64,000 bases of DNA from Branchiostoma floridae. Taxonomy: Eukaryota > Chordata > Leptocardii > Amphioxiformes > Branchiostomatidae. Position 1 is the first letter of the stretch; each line of letters opens with the position of its first letter. Below, piece after piece: positions 49,801-55,995 of this stretch. The notes beneath the pieces were generated by a model that ran no database searches, had not been told where the DNA came from, and saw nothing but the letters and a program-made list of their open reading frames with translations. Made by a program: the position numbers and the translations under genes. Location of the stretch: NCBI RefSeq assembly GCF_000003815.2, contig NC_049984.1:10400460-10464459 (forward strand), written 5' to 3'.

Positions 49801-51022
49801 TTTATGTAGACAAGATTGTTGAATGAAAGGGAAAGGGGTACACAAACAAGCGTGTCTATAGCCACAACGATAAAAGTACGTACTCTTAAACGTCTGAAGT
49901 TTAAGAGAGTGAGAAATCCATACCCTCGTATTTATTTTGGTTGAGGATGTGAGCAATGAGTATGAACTGAATAATTGTACGCGAAACACAAAGGACTTAC
50001 CAGCGAAGACTCACTTCGTGGTAGCTATAAAATCTCATTGCTTGGAAATTCTGCTTGTGTGCTAAAATATCACACCCAAAGAAATAATATTTCGGGTTGG
50101 AGAGACATTGGTCGTAAGCACGTCCCTTGAAACTTAATAGAGTGAAACTGTTTAAGAGAATGATCACAAATATTCCAGCAGAAGAGTGGGCATCACTAGT
50201 GGGGCAGAGAAGAAAACTTTCCGACATTCTGCACATTACAAGGATCCTCTCCCCACTCTTGTTCACAAGTAGCCCTCCGTAGATTACACTTAAAAATGCA
50301 AAGGCAAACGGAGGTAAGTGCTTAGAGTCCGGCCTGGACAAGACGTATTCCTTAGGAAGTCAGTAATGGGGGGATGCCGTCTTGGTCCAGAAGTCCGGAG
50401 GTCGTGTAGGGGCTACAGTCCGCGTAAATCAGCACACCTTTCGGCAGAGCGCTTTGCTTGGTTTTCCGATAACCCTCCGTCCATCCCCTACTATAGTCCA
50501 TTATAGACTTACTGTCGTTAGGAATCTCACAGACGCAATAACAGGAATAGGTTCTGGTGTATGATGGCCGTGTCTTATTGCCTATTCCTAACCGCCCTCT
50601 CCAATCGGCGGATTAGGAGGGCTAACTTATAACACGCTCAGTGAAGCTCTAATGCTGCACATTGACAGGGGTAGTACCTGTGTGTCTAATACCAGGAAGG
50701 TGATAATTCGATTTTCCACATGAGGAGCTTGGAAGGAGACGGTGTGGGTACTTACCATGTACTGCATGTTGGCAGCACCAGGCGTGACACTGCTGCGGAG
50801 GTTGTTGTGTACGGCTACTACCTGGTGGATCTCGTCTGGGGTGAAGCGCGTCGGCGGCAAGCCGGACGGGGGGACGGCGTTCCGTGCCTGTCTCGGCGCG
50901 CTCTTCCCGCCAGCATCTCCGTCGACTTCGCCAGCCAGCGCGCGCCCGTTCTCCACGGCGACGACAACGATGAAGAAAAAGAAGACGCCGAAACTTACAG
51001 GCCGTTTGAAAAATGAATTCAT
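4715..51022 (-). CDS. Secreted or anchored CAP-EGF-ShKT-EGF protein (CRISP-like mosaic), complete
   Basis: Nine exons on the minus strand (50756-51022, 34730-34969, 23736-23821, 10092-10183, 8074-8097, 6444-6536, 5908-6021, 5283-5408, 4715-4839) join with matching phases into 1167 bases, 388 codons plus TGA. In order: signal peptide (about residues 1-30); CAP/SCP domain (about 60-200) with VHNNLR, GQNLW, CGHYTQVVW and CNYGP; a CRISP-type cysteine hinge (about 205-236); EGF-like (about 237-267); ShKT domain with six cysteines (about 268-305); second EGF-like (about 306-347); and an acidic tail ending in a hydrophobic segment with no cytoplasmic tail. CAP proteins act outside the cell in adhesion, lipid binding or channel modulation; ShKT domains often block K+ channels or act as interaction modules. 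The role of this protein is unknown. The exon model is strong because every junction keeps phase and splice consensus. Confidence 0.9.
4840..5282 (-). other. CAP gene intron 8
   Basis: A 443-base intron. Nothing beyond the splice sites is recognised. Confidence 0.75.
5283..5408 (-). CDS. CAP gene exon 8: second EGF-like module
   Basis: Acceptor tttcccacag and donor CTGCC|GTAAGG. It encodes AFASEDSGNTCCGGKICHNG and then CTCTCMNGFHGENC, a more typical EGF end (CxCxxGFxGxxC) than exon 6. Phase 1-1. Confidence 0.9.
5409..5907 (-). other. CAP gene intron 7, containing dispersed repeat
   Basis: A 499-base intron whose 5579-5868 part is a copy of repeat R1. No coding sequence is supported. Confidence 0.75.
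5579..5868. repeat. Dispersed repeat R1, copy 2 (fullest copy)
   Basis: It shares blocks with three other places in the window: GTGTGTCTGTxTGTCT and TTTTTATAGTCAGCATAA with 27315-27380; TATCTTTTGACCTGGATGTG and GCAGATAGCTTG with 27405-27460; TTGGGAAGAC with 2390-2400; and AGATAGCTTG and GGGCCCCCTA-like blocks with 34590-34620. Confidence 0.7.
5908..6021 (-). CDS. CAP gene exon 7: ShKT domain
   Basis: Acceptor gtcccacag and donor TGTG|GTAAGT bound 114 bases. The segment starts DLCNNTYAGC, continues YPQAACSRLSMLQTGC and ends REMCGYC. Six cysteines with the closing CxxxCxxC spacing match the ShKT (ShK toxin-like) family, a domain named for an anemone K+ channel blocker but widespread as an extracellular module. 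Phase 1-1. Confidence 0.88.
6022..6443 (-). other. CAP gene intron 6
   Basis: A 422-base AT-rich intron with no recognisable gene or repeat. Confidence 0.75.
6444..6536 (-). CDS. CAP gene exon 6: EGF-like module
   Basis: Acceptor tcccccgcag and donor CGCAG|GTCAGA. It encodes ECPLVCQNCGELDTDTCTC then SCKDGWDGLDC, an EGF-like fold with the terminal CxCxxGWxGxxC pattern. Phase 1-1. The donor is GTCAGA, weaker than the other donors in the gene. Confidence 0.85.
6537..8073 (-). other. CAP gene intron 5
   Basis: A 1.5-kb intron. It holds an (AAG)n run at 6819-6842 and a short ACGT repeat near 7198-7208. No further exon was found. Confidence 0.7.
6819..6842. repeat. (GAA)n microsatellite
   Basis: Eight consecutive GAA units inside intron 5. 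Confidence 0.95.
8074..8097 (-). CDS. CAP gene exon 5: 24-base microexon
   Basis: Acceptor ttgtttcag and donor TTGTG|GTAAGT flank only 24 bases. Joined to exon 4 it encodes VDCQDGDC, adding two cysteines to the hinge. It is phase 1-1, so skipping would keep frame. It is too short for ordinary gene finders. Confidence 0.8.
8098..10091 (-). other. CAP gene intron 4
   Basis: A 2.0-kb intron. It contains a region of higher complexity (about 8400-8880) with a 144-codon open frame on the minus strand that I do not recognise, a small tandem duplication AAATTGACATTTGTAG near 9117-9150, and a MITE at 9815-10031. Confidence 0.65.
9815..10031. mobile_element. MITE family B (about 30-bp terminal inverted repeats)
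   Basis: The left end (TAATGCCCAGGTCACATTTA, then CAAACCGGGG) is the imperfect reverse complement of the right end (CCCCGGTTTGGAAATGTGAA, then GTTAGCCTAA). A partial right end recurs at about 29925-29962. It is a non-autonomous DNA transposon; superfamily is not assigned. Confidence 0.7.
10092..10183 (-). CDS. CAP gene exon 4: end of CAP domain and cysteine hinge
   Basis: Acceptor attttacag and donor TGCG|GTATGT. In frame with exon 3 it gives GNHQGVPPYKVGTACTKC followed by GWCDHGLC, the conserved PYKxGxxCxxC hinge seen after CAP domains in CRISP and GLIPR-type proteins. Phase 2 in, 1 out. Confidence 0.92.
10351..10595 (-). mobile_element. MITE family A, copy 1
   Basis: Terminal inverted repeats: left CCCCCTTTCCACTAGGACGG, right CCGTCTAGTGGAAAGGGGGC. 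The interior matches 35047-35286 in the opposite orientation (shared blocks around the CGAAGGATAC, GGTCACACTT and CAACGAATTGTGT segments). Strand here is relative to copy 2. Confidence 0.8.
10970..11187. mobile_element. MITE family A relative, diverged
   Basis: Internal blocks (CAACAAACACACAAAGCGTA, ATTCATTGAGCGCTCTGTGA, a GCGATCGC core) and an end CCCTAGTGGAATGGGCC resemble family A. The left end is eroded. Confidence 0.5.
17270..17530 (+). mobile_element. tRNA-derived SINE, plus orientation
   Basis: The head carries an A-box-like TAGCTGAACTGGTAGCAGCC and a B-box-like GGTTCAATCC; the tail contains GTGCCACTAGGCACTACAAG. The same order (TAGCTCAACTGGTATCAGCC, CCGTCTTTC, GTGCCACTAGGCATTACAAG) is found on the minus strand at 41965-42225. 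It is an RNA polymerase III-type SINE; equivalence to a named amphioxus SINE is only a guess. Confidence 0.75.
20750..20870. mobile_element. MITE family D, partial copy
   Basis: The right end GTGCTCCAAGTGCAGTGAGA followed by TACCGCCTTA matches the terminal repeat of the full copy at 28528-28772. The left part is truncated or diverged. Confidence 0.6.
21399..22499. mobile_element. Putative satellite-bearing element bounded by 13-bp inverted repeats
   Basis: ATATTTCAGCCAT at 21399-21411 is the exact reverse complement of ATGGCTGAAATAT at 22487-22499. Between them lie a CTTT microsatellite (about 21443-21475) and the 162-bp tandem array. The left repeat also forms a local hairpin with 21419-21432. 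The boundaries suggest one mobile unit, but no target duplication is clear. Confidence 0.4.
21475..22440. repeat. Tandem array, about 162-bp unit
   Basis: About six units. The block GTGCCCTTCAATTATGTGCA recurs near 21859, 22021 (one mismatch) and 22183, giving periods of 162-163. Each unit holds CATACGGTACAACAAAATGC, TTTTGCGATTTTTGGCCATT and GGCTCCTGTAGCCTCGTTTT. The middle three copies are nearly identical; the outer copies are diverged, the usual pattern of unequal exchange. Confidence 0.93.
23194..23280. promoter_or_regulatory. Imperfect palindrome with two octamer (POU) motifs
   Basis: The centre 23227-23251 is a perfect 12-bp inverted repeat with a 1-nt spacer; its arms begin ATGCAAAT and end ATTTGCAT, two convergent octamer motifs. 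AACGGAGTG at 23194 and CACTCCGTT at 23272 extend the symmetry. It could be a regulatory site or the remnant of a small foldback repeat. Confidence 0.4.
23501..23535. repeat. (AC)n microsatellite, imperfect
   Basis: Short runs of AC broken by AA and AT steps, next to a TATATA/CGTACC stretch at about 23435-23465. Confidence 0.9.
23736..23821 (-). CDS. CAP gene exon 3: CAP signatures 1 and 2
   Basis: Acceptor ctctttag and donor CCCAT|GTAAGT. It continues HYTQ with VVWAETNRVGCGV and ends at IIVCNYGP, together the classic CAP1/CAP2 signatures. Phase 0 in, 2 out. Confidence 0.93.
24744..25849. mobile_element. TTAA-bounded inverted-repeat element, compound
   Basis: TTAA at 24740-24743 and 25850-25853 flank ends that are reverse complements (left GCCCCGGTCACAAGAATCGT, continuing ACGA). 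TTAA targets are typical of piggyBac-type transposons. Additional internal end-like segments (TCGTACGAC near 25580, TACGATTCTTGTGACCA near 25716) show that related copies are nested inside. No transposase frame is seen. Confidence 0.65.
26420..26620. repeat. Degenerate minisatellite
   Basis: Irregular repeats of a unit like GGACATCATACTTAAAGGAT (variants ACTTAAAGGATGATAGGACA, AACTTAAAGGATGAAAGGAC, CATTCTTAAAAGGGTAGGGC) at roughly 25-50-base spacing. Confidence 0.55.
27305..27485. repeat. Dispersed repeat R1, copy 3 (internally deleted)
   Basis: It matches both ends of the copy at 5579-5868 (TTTTTATAGTCAGCATAA, TATCTTTTGACCTGGATGTG, GCAATACGTGGTGTTTAT-like) but lacks the middle. Confidence 0.65.
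28528..28772. mobile_element. MITE family D, full copy
   Basis: Terminal inverted repeats: left AAGGTGGTATCTCACTGCAC then TTGGGG, right CCCCAAG then TGCAGTGAGATACTACCTT. The sub-terminal repeats GCGGCACTGCGG and CCGCAGTGCCGC are also inverted. Length about 245 bp with no coding capacity. Confidence 0.85.
29762..29918. mobile_element. MITE family D, truncated copy
   Basis: Starts ACTTGGGGCACCGGTGCGGC and keeps GCGGAGTTCG and TTTTCTTACGTTTTGTGTAA as in the full copy. The outermost terminal bases and the right end are lost. Confidence 0.7.
31945..32178. mobile_element. MITE family A relative, diverged
   Basis: It is bounded by GACCAGAGGGGGATCTCTGA and by TCTCTGATCGGAAGGGGGAG. The interior holds GAAATTCGTTGAGCGCTTTG and GCGGTCGCAG, as in other family A-like copies. 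Confidence 0.55.
33065..33952. mobile_element. Foldback element, about 890 bp, nearly full-length inverted repeat
   Basis: The left arm from GTACGAGGGGGGTTCAATAA is mirrored by the right arm ending TTATTGAACCCCCCTCGTAC; homology continues through the arms (TTTCCAGGCATTCGTTTTT, ACCTAACGTTACTGGGTGTC) to about 33523 and 33604. The left arm has about 110 extra bases (about 33271-33380). The central spacer (33524-33602) is a diverged inverted copy of the outer terminus (GTACGTGGGGTTATCAATAA). The flanking TA and the terminus resemble mariner/Tc1-type MITEs; this assignment is inference. Confidence 0.85.
34560..34660. repeat. Dispersed repeat R1, fragment
   Basis: GTCTTGACATTTGGGTGG, AGATAGCTTG and GAGCCCCCTA blocks align in order with the 3' half of the copy at 5579-5868. 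Confidence 0.45.
34730..34969 (-). CDS. CAP gene exon 2: core CAP domain
   Basis: Bounded by acceptor cgttttcag and donor CACAG|GTACGA. Its 80 residues run from KWHDELAAMSQAWADKCEF to CGHYTQ, phase 0 to 0. It holds IGQNLW, the WYGEVVDY helix with its Glu, and the His of the CAP1 signature (HYTQ). The usual GENL Glu is Gln here. Confidence 0.93.
35047..35286 (+). mobile_element. MITE family A, copy 2
   Basis: Ends CCCCCTTTCCACCGGACGGC and TGTTGGAAAGGGGG. The interior is the reverse complement of copy 1 at 10351-10595 (shared TAGGATAT, GTATCCTTCGCTT, ACACTGGGTA and GTGTGACCGAG). Confidence 0.8.
36146..36930 (-). mobile_element. 5'-truncated non-LTR retrotransposon, CR1/L2-like 3' end
   Basis: The minus-strand frame at 36407-36925 encodes the end of a reverse transcriptase: LAYLTLVRPRLEYAS, VLERVQYHAGRLVTGAAPRT, DVLQELGWDRLSTRRDYHRL, then the C-terminal conserved NSSHLHIPRCRTTTYSNSF and SRLWNNLPNHI, followed by a stop. 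A short 3' UTR ends in an AAAG-type simple repeat (plus-strand CTTT at 36146-36172), usual for this class. The catalytic palm motifs are absent because of 5' truncation, so the copy is dead. Confidence 0.9.
40866..40960. repeat. Two-copy tandem duplication, about 50 bp
   Basis: CCGCTAGTAAGAGAGTAAGA and CCGCTAGTATGAGAGTAAGA begin the two copies. Each continues through CCATCACCTC and ends AACCTGGCCC. Confidence 0.85.
41965..42225 (-). mobile_element. tRNA-derived SINE, minus orientation
   Basis: Read on the minus strand it begins near GGGCCGTCCTTGTAGCTCAA, has an A-box-like CTCAACTGGTATCAGCC, a B-box region that has decayed (TTTAATCCTGGG), CCGTCTTTCGGAAGAGACG, and a tail GTGCCACTAGGCATTACAAG. 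It is the same family as 17270-17530. Confidence 0.75.
42640..42840. repeat. GGGTAACCGTGT-type minisatellite
   Basis: About 16 variants of a 10-13-base unit around GTGGGTAACC, with a higher-order period of about 60-75 bases marked by GGTAACCGGGCGTTTAACCA at 42781 and GGTAACCGGGCGGTTAACCA at 42732. Confidence 0.85.
45204..45217. promoter_or_regulatory. X-box-like RFX site
   Basis: GTTGCTATGGTAAC fits the RYYRYY-N2-RRNRAC X-box consensus bound by RFX factors at both half-sites. Isolated in intron 1; chance occurrence is possible. Confidence 0.35.
46605..46815. mobile_element. MITE family A relative, diverged
   Basis: TTTAAAAGACAACAAAAGCG, CATGACATTTGTTCAGCGAT and GCGCGGTCGCAG recur in order in other family A-like copies (31945-32178, 10970-11187). 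The ends are eroded. Confidence 0.5.
46889..46896 (+). promoter_or_regulatory. TATA box candidate
   Basis: TATAAAAG lies 113 bases before the ATG of the 57-codon frame at 47009, a spacing that fits a short 5' UTR. It begins shortly after the MITE relative ends. Confidence 0.35.
47009..47182 (+). CDS. Possible small protein or first-exon remnant, 57 codons
   Basis: ATG with G at +4 and an in-frame upstream stop opens a 57-codon frame ending at TGA 47180-47182. It starts MAESNHEKTRLTPGHEQDDD, continues PAPLSPPGIMDPVHLVIYHI and ends in a hydrophobic stretch (TNLATFASPLYILSINI). The charged, Pro-rich beginning followed by a likely membrane segment resembles the N-terminus of a multi-pass membrane protein, but no good splice donor is visible before the stop. 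It lies in intron 1 of the CAP gene on the opposite strand. Family not recognised; it may be chance. Confidence 0.3.
   Translation: MAESNHEKTRLTPGHEQDDDPAPLSPPGIMDPVHLVIYHITNLATFASPLYILSINI
47960..48310. repeat. Two-copy tandem duplication, about 180 bp
   Basis: GTATGTTATCG, ATGGTCTTTACCG, TTACATAA and AGGGC occur in order at about 47984 and again at about 48163. Both copies continue through a CTCTAGG block and an A-rich ATAGGAAA/ATAGAAAA block. Confidence 0.8.
49200..49600. other. Higher-complexity block in intron 1
   Basis: About 400 bases with more balanced composition and few simple repeats than the surroundings. They lie about 1.2 kb inside intron 1 from exon 1. No coding frame is convincing. 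It could be a conserved non-coding element or only an unmasked old repeat. Confidence 0.25.
49688..49780 (-). mobile_element. LINE 3'-end fragment
   Basis: An AATG/ATTC simple repeat adjoining a CTTTATTG-type segment reads, on the minus strand, as a retrotransposon 3' UTR ending in CAATAAAGGTCTTAATTCAT and a short tandem tail. No coding part remains. Confidence 0.4.
50756..51022 (-). CDS. CAP gene exon 1: start, signal peptide, N-terminal CAP
   Basis: The ATG at 51020-51022 sits in a good context (CGCCATGA). The exon encodes 89 residues: a basic N-terminus, a strong hydrophobic core (GVFFFFIVVVAV) with likely cleavage after the ALA near residue 30, a Pro/Ala-rich linker, then FTPDEIHQVVAVHNNLRS, the first CAP helix with its conserved His. 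The donor ATG|GTAAGT (GT at 50755-50754) leaves phase 0. The surrounding sequence is GC-rich, in keeping with a promoter-proximal exon. Confidence 0.9.
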
Positions 51023-53028
51023 GGCGAGCGTTAGTCTATCCCAATTTCGGACCCCGACAAGCGTTGCCTCTCAGTCGCACTGTGCCTTCCCGACAACACC
51101 TTTCCGTCCCGCGACGCGAGCCCGTGTGTCGGCGCACAGCCAGGCAGCTCCAAGTCTGGCAGTCTGAAGAGGTATTGACCCACACTTTGCCTACGTGGGG
51201 TGGGTCGCAATGAAGACGAGGCAGACCCAACCACTACAATCGGCTCAACGTTCTCGCGCTCTGTCTCTACGGGACTGCATCACACAAGTGATGTGACGCG
51301 CACGCGGCTTAGACGTCTGGGTACTTGTCTTGCGGCGCGACAATAGCTTAAGACTGCAATGACATGCATTAAATATGTGCTAACACAAAAGATCCCCCGC
51401 CAACTTAAGTGATAAAGAACGCGTAACATGGCCATTAACGATATCCATTGATTTCTTCACTGTTTCTGGACGTATCGCCAACTGTCGGATAGCGATACGC
51501 CAACTAGCAGTTAGTCAAGCAACTGGATATGATTTTGGAAACGACCAGACGTTTCAGGTAGCATCCTCTGTGACACTGAGTAAGATTCATTAAAGAGTAT
51601 ACTTTTTATTAAAAACTATAAATTGATATGCAAATGTGGGACCAGCACCGACGTATGTATATAGTACTAGCGATAGGATAGCGATAGTTGAATACCAGAA
51701 GGAATTGCTGCAATTTAAGCGCAGAAATATCTAGACACTTTCGTATGCTGATTGTTAGGCGGTTGAACAATTGAGTAATGAGTTGGTAGATGTAGAAGAG
51801 CGTTGTGCGATCCATCAAAGGAGGGGCTTCTCTAATCGTCTCTGCCATACGTCATGTATCATTTAATTGCTCAGCACAAACAACCATGCCACATATATCT
51901 TTTGACGACGTATACAAGTGAAACATTCAGGAGGAAAACTTCACGTGAAAAATGATGATGTATCAAGTAGAAGATGCATTACGTAACTTAGCCATCGACA
52001 CGACTGGTTGGTCTAGTGATTACTTTGTTTTGGAGCTTATCGATTGGACTGGTGGGAAGCCTTTTATATCAAGAGCCCAACAGTGTTGGTCATGGCCAGT
52101 AGCGGCGGGAACCTTACCAAGGCGACTCTTACAGTCTCGCCTTGTTGGTTCTGTAAATGTCATGCCTCTTCTAATGTTATATTACTGACATACTCTGAGA
52201 CACGCCCCAGCACCCCACCAAGAGAGTTACATCAGTACCAAGGACAGATACAACGCAGTGGGCACGTGGAAATCCTGCGTTGTTCTATATCACGTCCAAA
52301 ACTGTTTTACATTTCACAAATGATACATTGTGAGATTACTTCGACGTTTTACATAAGCATTTACCTCTAACGATTTACATGCAACGTAGCGTTGCCATAT
52401 ATCGTGCACTATCTCTATGTCGTCAACTTATTTTAAAGAAATCGTTTTCTCGAGGAATGAAGAATACGGGTATGAAAATACGTTACAGGCCTGTCATGAA
52501 TTGTTCTTTGTAGACAAGCTGACAGTCCTTCCCACTTGGCTTTGTCCACGTTTTTTAAAGACAAATGGCCTTTAGAACAAATCCTTGGGTAGCGCTACTT
52601 GTATCCCACCAATATTAGCTATTCGGGAACGACAAATTGCCACCCCTTCTGTTAGATAAGCCTCACAAAGCAACATATTTATGATCGTATTAAGAAAAGT
52701 TCGCAGGCAAGCAGAGGCTTTCTCCACAGCTGTGACTAATGATCCCCAGTCCGTCTCCGACGACTCCCACTCAGAGCTCATTAATACGATCCCCTATGTT
52801 ATAAACTAAAGACGTACTACTTACTGCTCGGGCATCAGTAACACAGTCCATCAACGGACACTTCCTGGCACCGTTAAGTCCTCACGGGTGCCCTGTGGCC
52901 ATAGCATGGCAATAAAAACGCACAAAACTTTGTCGTAAACGTCCACCGAAGTGTGTTTTATGACCTAAGGGGGGATCAAGATTTGAACACGTCCTTGTAC
53001 GTAGGTCGCTGTGGGAAGCGTTAACCCA

Positions 53029-53323
53029 GGTTCACACGTACGTATATATTCAAGTCCGTATGAGGTCCGTATGAAGTTTTTAGCCTCTATTAGGCTCCAC
53101 AGGTCGCTGAAAAATAAGGAGAAATTGTAGAAATATAGACACATAACATGCCAGAGGAGTTATCTGGTCGAGGAGTATCTTTTGCGACCATCTGATTACA
53201 CAGGTATGTTATATGGCGGATTTATGTTATTTTCTAACAACCTGTGGAGCCTGGTAAAGGCCAAGACTTCCATACGGACCTCATACGGACTTGAATATAT
53301 ATATATATACGCACGTGTGAACC
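53029..53323. mobile_element. MITE family E, copy 1
   Basis: Ends GGTTCACACGTACGTATATA and TATACGCACGTGTGAACC form long inverted repeats that continue through TTCAAGTCCGTATGAGGTCC and GGCTCCACAGG. About 295 bp, non-coding. Confidence 0.9.
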
Positions 53324-53449
53324 CACCAGGCCACCATCCTGCTAGAAGTCTATCGCGCTGCGACCTCGCTACGGCTTCAAAAGTATTTTTGTAACACTTC
53401 AATTCATAAATCTAAATATTAATTCTGCAAAATTATATGGTATGACTCA

Positions 53450-53570
53450 AGAACACATGTACACAAAGCGTAGAATGATTAGTTTTTATCTATGGAATTC
53501 GGTGTGCGCTCTGTCAAATGTTTGGGTCACAAAGAGGTCGACACCCTCGTAGAATGGGTGTACAAATGAC
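53450..53570. mobile_element. MITE family A relative, fragment
   Basis: ACACAAAGCGTAGAATGATT and GTGCGCTCTGTCAAATGTTT, then CTCGTAGAATGGGTGTA, align in order with the 3' half of the copy at 10970-11187. Confidence 0.45.
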
Positions 53571-54038
53571 AATATCAAGAATTTGTATGGGCTATGAAGA
53601 CTGTGGAGAGCTAATGTACACCGAGCTGAGAATGCCACGTGATTAATAGACAACCGTAGATTCTACTGCAGAGACAAACATCCAACTGCCATCATGTAAG
53701 CATCTTCCTACCTAGAATTCAATTATCTCTCCGGAAATATTCTACTGTATCTCTTACTTTATAGCCTCCCCGATGGACACGTAAACCATGTCCCATTTCC
53801 ATCTTCTCGGGAAATGGTTCTGTATATCATCGGCTTCGCTAAGCTTAATCCAGTCGGGAGCAAACCGAGCGAACGAGTCGTAAATGTTGTAACGCATGAG
53901 GGAGGGATGCCGGAACAAATCGTGCATTTTTTTGTGGAACAGAACTTCCTGTTGTTTCCTGATGCTTTATCTATAAGATTTATGCTTAATTACTGCAAAA
54001 CTACAGGATGAAAGATTGGAGTGAAAAATGTAAAGCCG

Positions 54039-54302
54039 GGTTCACACGTGCGTATATATTCAAGTCCGTATACTGTATGGTCCGTATGGAAGTCTTTATA
54101 TAATAGCCTCTAACAGGCTCCACAGGATGTTGGAAAAATAGTAGAAATCGGACAGATATAGACACATAACATGCCAGAGGAGTTAACTGCTATTTGTCTA
54201 ATTTCTATATATATTTTTTTCCAGCGACACGTGGAACCTGGTAGGGGCTACGACTTCCATACGGACCTCATACGGACTTGTCTATATACGCACGTGTGAA
54301 CC
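54039..54302. mobile_element. MITE family E, copy 2
   Basis: Ends GGTTCACACGTGCGTATATA and ATATACGCACGTGTGAACC. The interior shares AGACACATAACATGCCAGAG with copy 1 in the same orientation, 1 kb away. Confidence 0.9.
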
Positions 54303-55957
54303 CACCTTAACACAAGATGAAAGAAGAAGTAGGCCAAAGAAACGAATGAGTGACGTATACAATGAATGAATGCATGAACGAAGGAATGAATTGATAAACA
54401 AAGTCGTCTACTACAAGAGTACAAATCAACCAAAATTTAAAGACAATGTTTGCCAGTCGGTTCCTCCAACCCATTCTCACGTTAGATGATTATATTCTGT
54501 TGACGCTTGCCAATCGATGGTGGGTAATTCGTCAGCCACGGGAGCCTAATGTAATTTTAGCAAGACGCACAATGAAGCAGTTGAAGATGTGGGCTTGCTT
54601 CTGCCTGGTACTTTATTCACGGCTCCGTGCAGAGACAAAGCCCTGGATGCTCGCTCGGATGGAAAAGTCTTGCGGCCGGGTAGATCTTCCAGTCGCAAAA
54701 CTCCCCTGACGAATTATTCTCCCCATAATAGCCAGCGTATCGCCAGTCTGGTAGAGACTAGTAATATACAGTACAGTACGGGATTATGGGTCCAATGGAT
54801 AGCCTATACACTCAGTCGGAATAACAATCTTTCACTCCTCAAGGTCCGACGTGCCCGATGGGCCCCTACGGTCTTGAGACATTTCATCTACAAATCGCTC
54901 ACTGTTCAAGACTCTTGCTGTTATCAGAGGTCCTTTTTGTACTGTCCTCGTTAGAAATGGCTGGTAGCTGACAATGTTAACATGTTCCAAATATACAAAT
55001 TAACTAAGGTCATTATCGTTTTGTTTACTGGAATTTTGCCTAAAACTGCAACTGCGTTGTGCCTTTTTCTCTGTTTCCATTGTTGTTGTTTTTTTAAAAT
55101 GCTTGCTTTACCCTGTCTTTAACAATGTCTGCATGTACAACAAAGCTCCAAGATCATGATTTATTACATTATATTATCCGAAAGGTTTCAATTGATTCAC
55201 TTTATTGATGTAGAATATTGCATTTCTTCCAAGTAAGACGGAAAGATCATAAAACGCTGGTCACTTCAAATTTGGAAAATGATTTCGCAAATTTCAATGG
55301 TAACATGTTGGAAGCTCAACGTTCGTAATGTGTTAATCATCATAACTTATACACTGTAATGTTTCAAATGCCATCTGAAAGAGCATGTTGTTCTCTTTAT
55401 TGTACAGTTTATGTTTACATTTCTGGAGATATTTTGTTGTTTTAATGCAGATTTTGTAAATGTATATACCGGCAAGGTTCTAGATAATCTTCATCTTGGG
55501 TGATCTTCATCGTGTGCAACAATGAAGTGAAAACTCAACATATACAAATTGGCAATCTTAATGTTATATAATTTTCTCTCAAGTGTCTAAAATATAATCT
55601 TACCACTATTACCGACGAGGAGAAAATAATTTTACTGTTAAAATCAAGGAACCCACATGACATTGAAGAAATTGGTAAATTCGTCTTCCACTGCTTCCAA
55701 CATAGAAGTAGCTTTAGATTTTAATATTTCCTTTATTATATTTTATTTTATTTTGCTATTATCTCATTATGCGTACTGGCATCACCTATAAGTATTACCG
55801 TACTCATTATCATTCTTCCATACAACAAGTACTTAGGATTTTTTATAGCCTTCGGACGTGTATGTGCAAATAAATGATATGTGAAGGCTCAATACTCTCT
55901 ACAAATGCGTTGCAATATCGATAAGACACAACACAAGAGGACGTATAGACGAGAAGA

Positions 55958-55963
55958 TTTATT
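55958..55963 (-). terminator. Minus-strand AATAAA near GC-rich block
   Basis: TTTATT on the plus strand, just below the GC-rich block at 56.0-56.4 kb. If that block is transcribed on the minus strand this would be its polyadenylation signal. Confidence 0.25.
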
Positions 55964-55995
55964 GACAGAATCATTCCAGTTTTTATGTACATCAT

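Larger units (their letters stand above)
34970..50755 (-). other. CAP gene intron 1 (15.8 kb)
   Basis: The longest intron. It contains family A MITEs (35047-35286; about 46605-46815), a truncated LINE (36146-36930), short tandem duplications (40866-40960; 47960-48310), a SINE (41965-42225), a minisatellite (42640-42840), an X-box-like site (45204-45217), a small open frame with TATA box (47009-47182), a GC-richer block (about 49200-49600) and a LINE-tail fragment (about 49688-49780). Other parts, for example 37.2-40.8 and 43-45 kb, hold nothing I can support. Confidence 0.6.

Noticed and set aside
50720-51234. Several frames opposite and beside CAP exon 1
   Set aside because: Shadows of the exon and of GC-rich promoter sequence; no domain or splice logic.
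54446-54954. Two overlapping plus-strand frames
   Set aside because: They overlap out of frame, contain no recognisable domain and have no splice partners.
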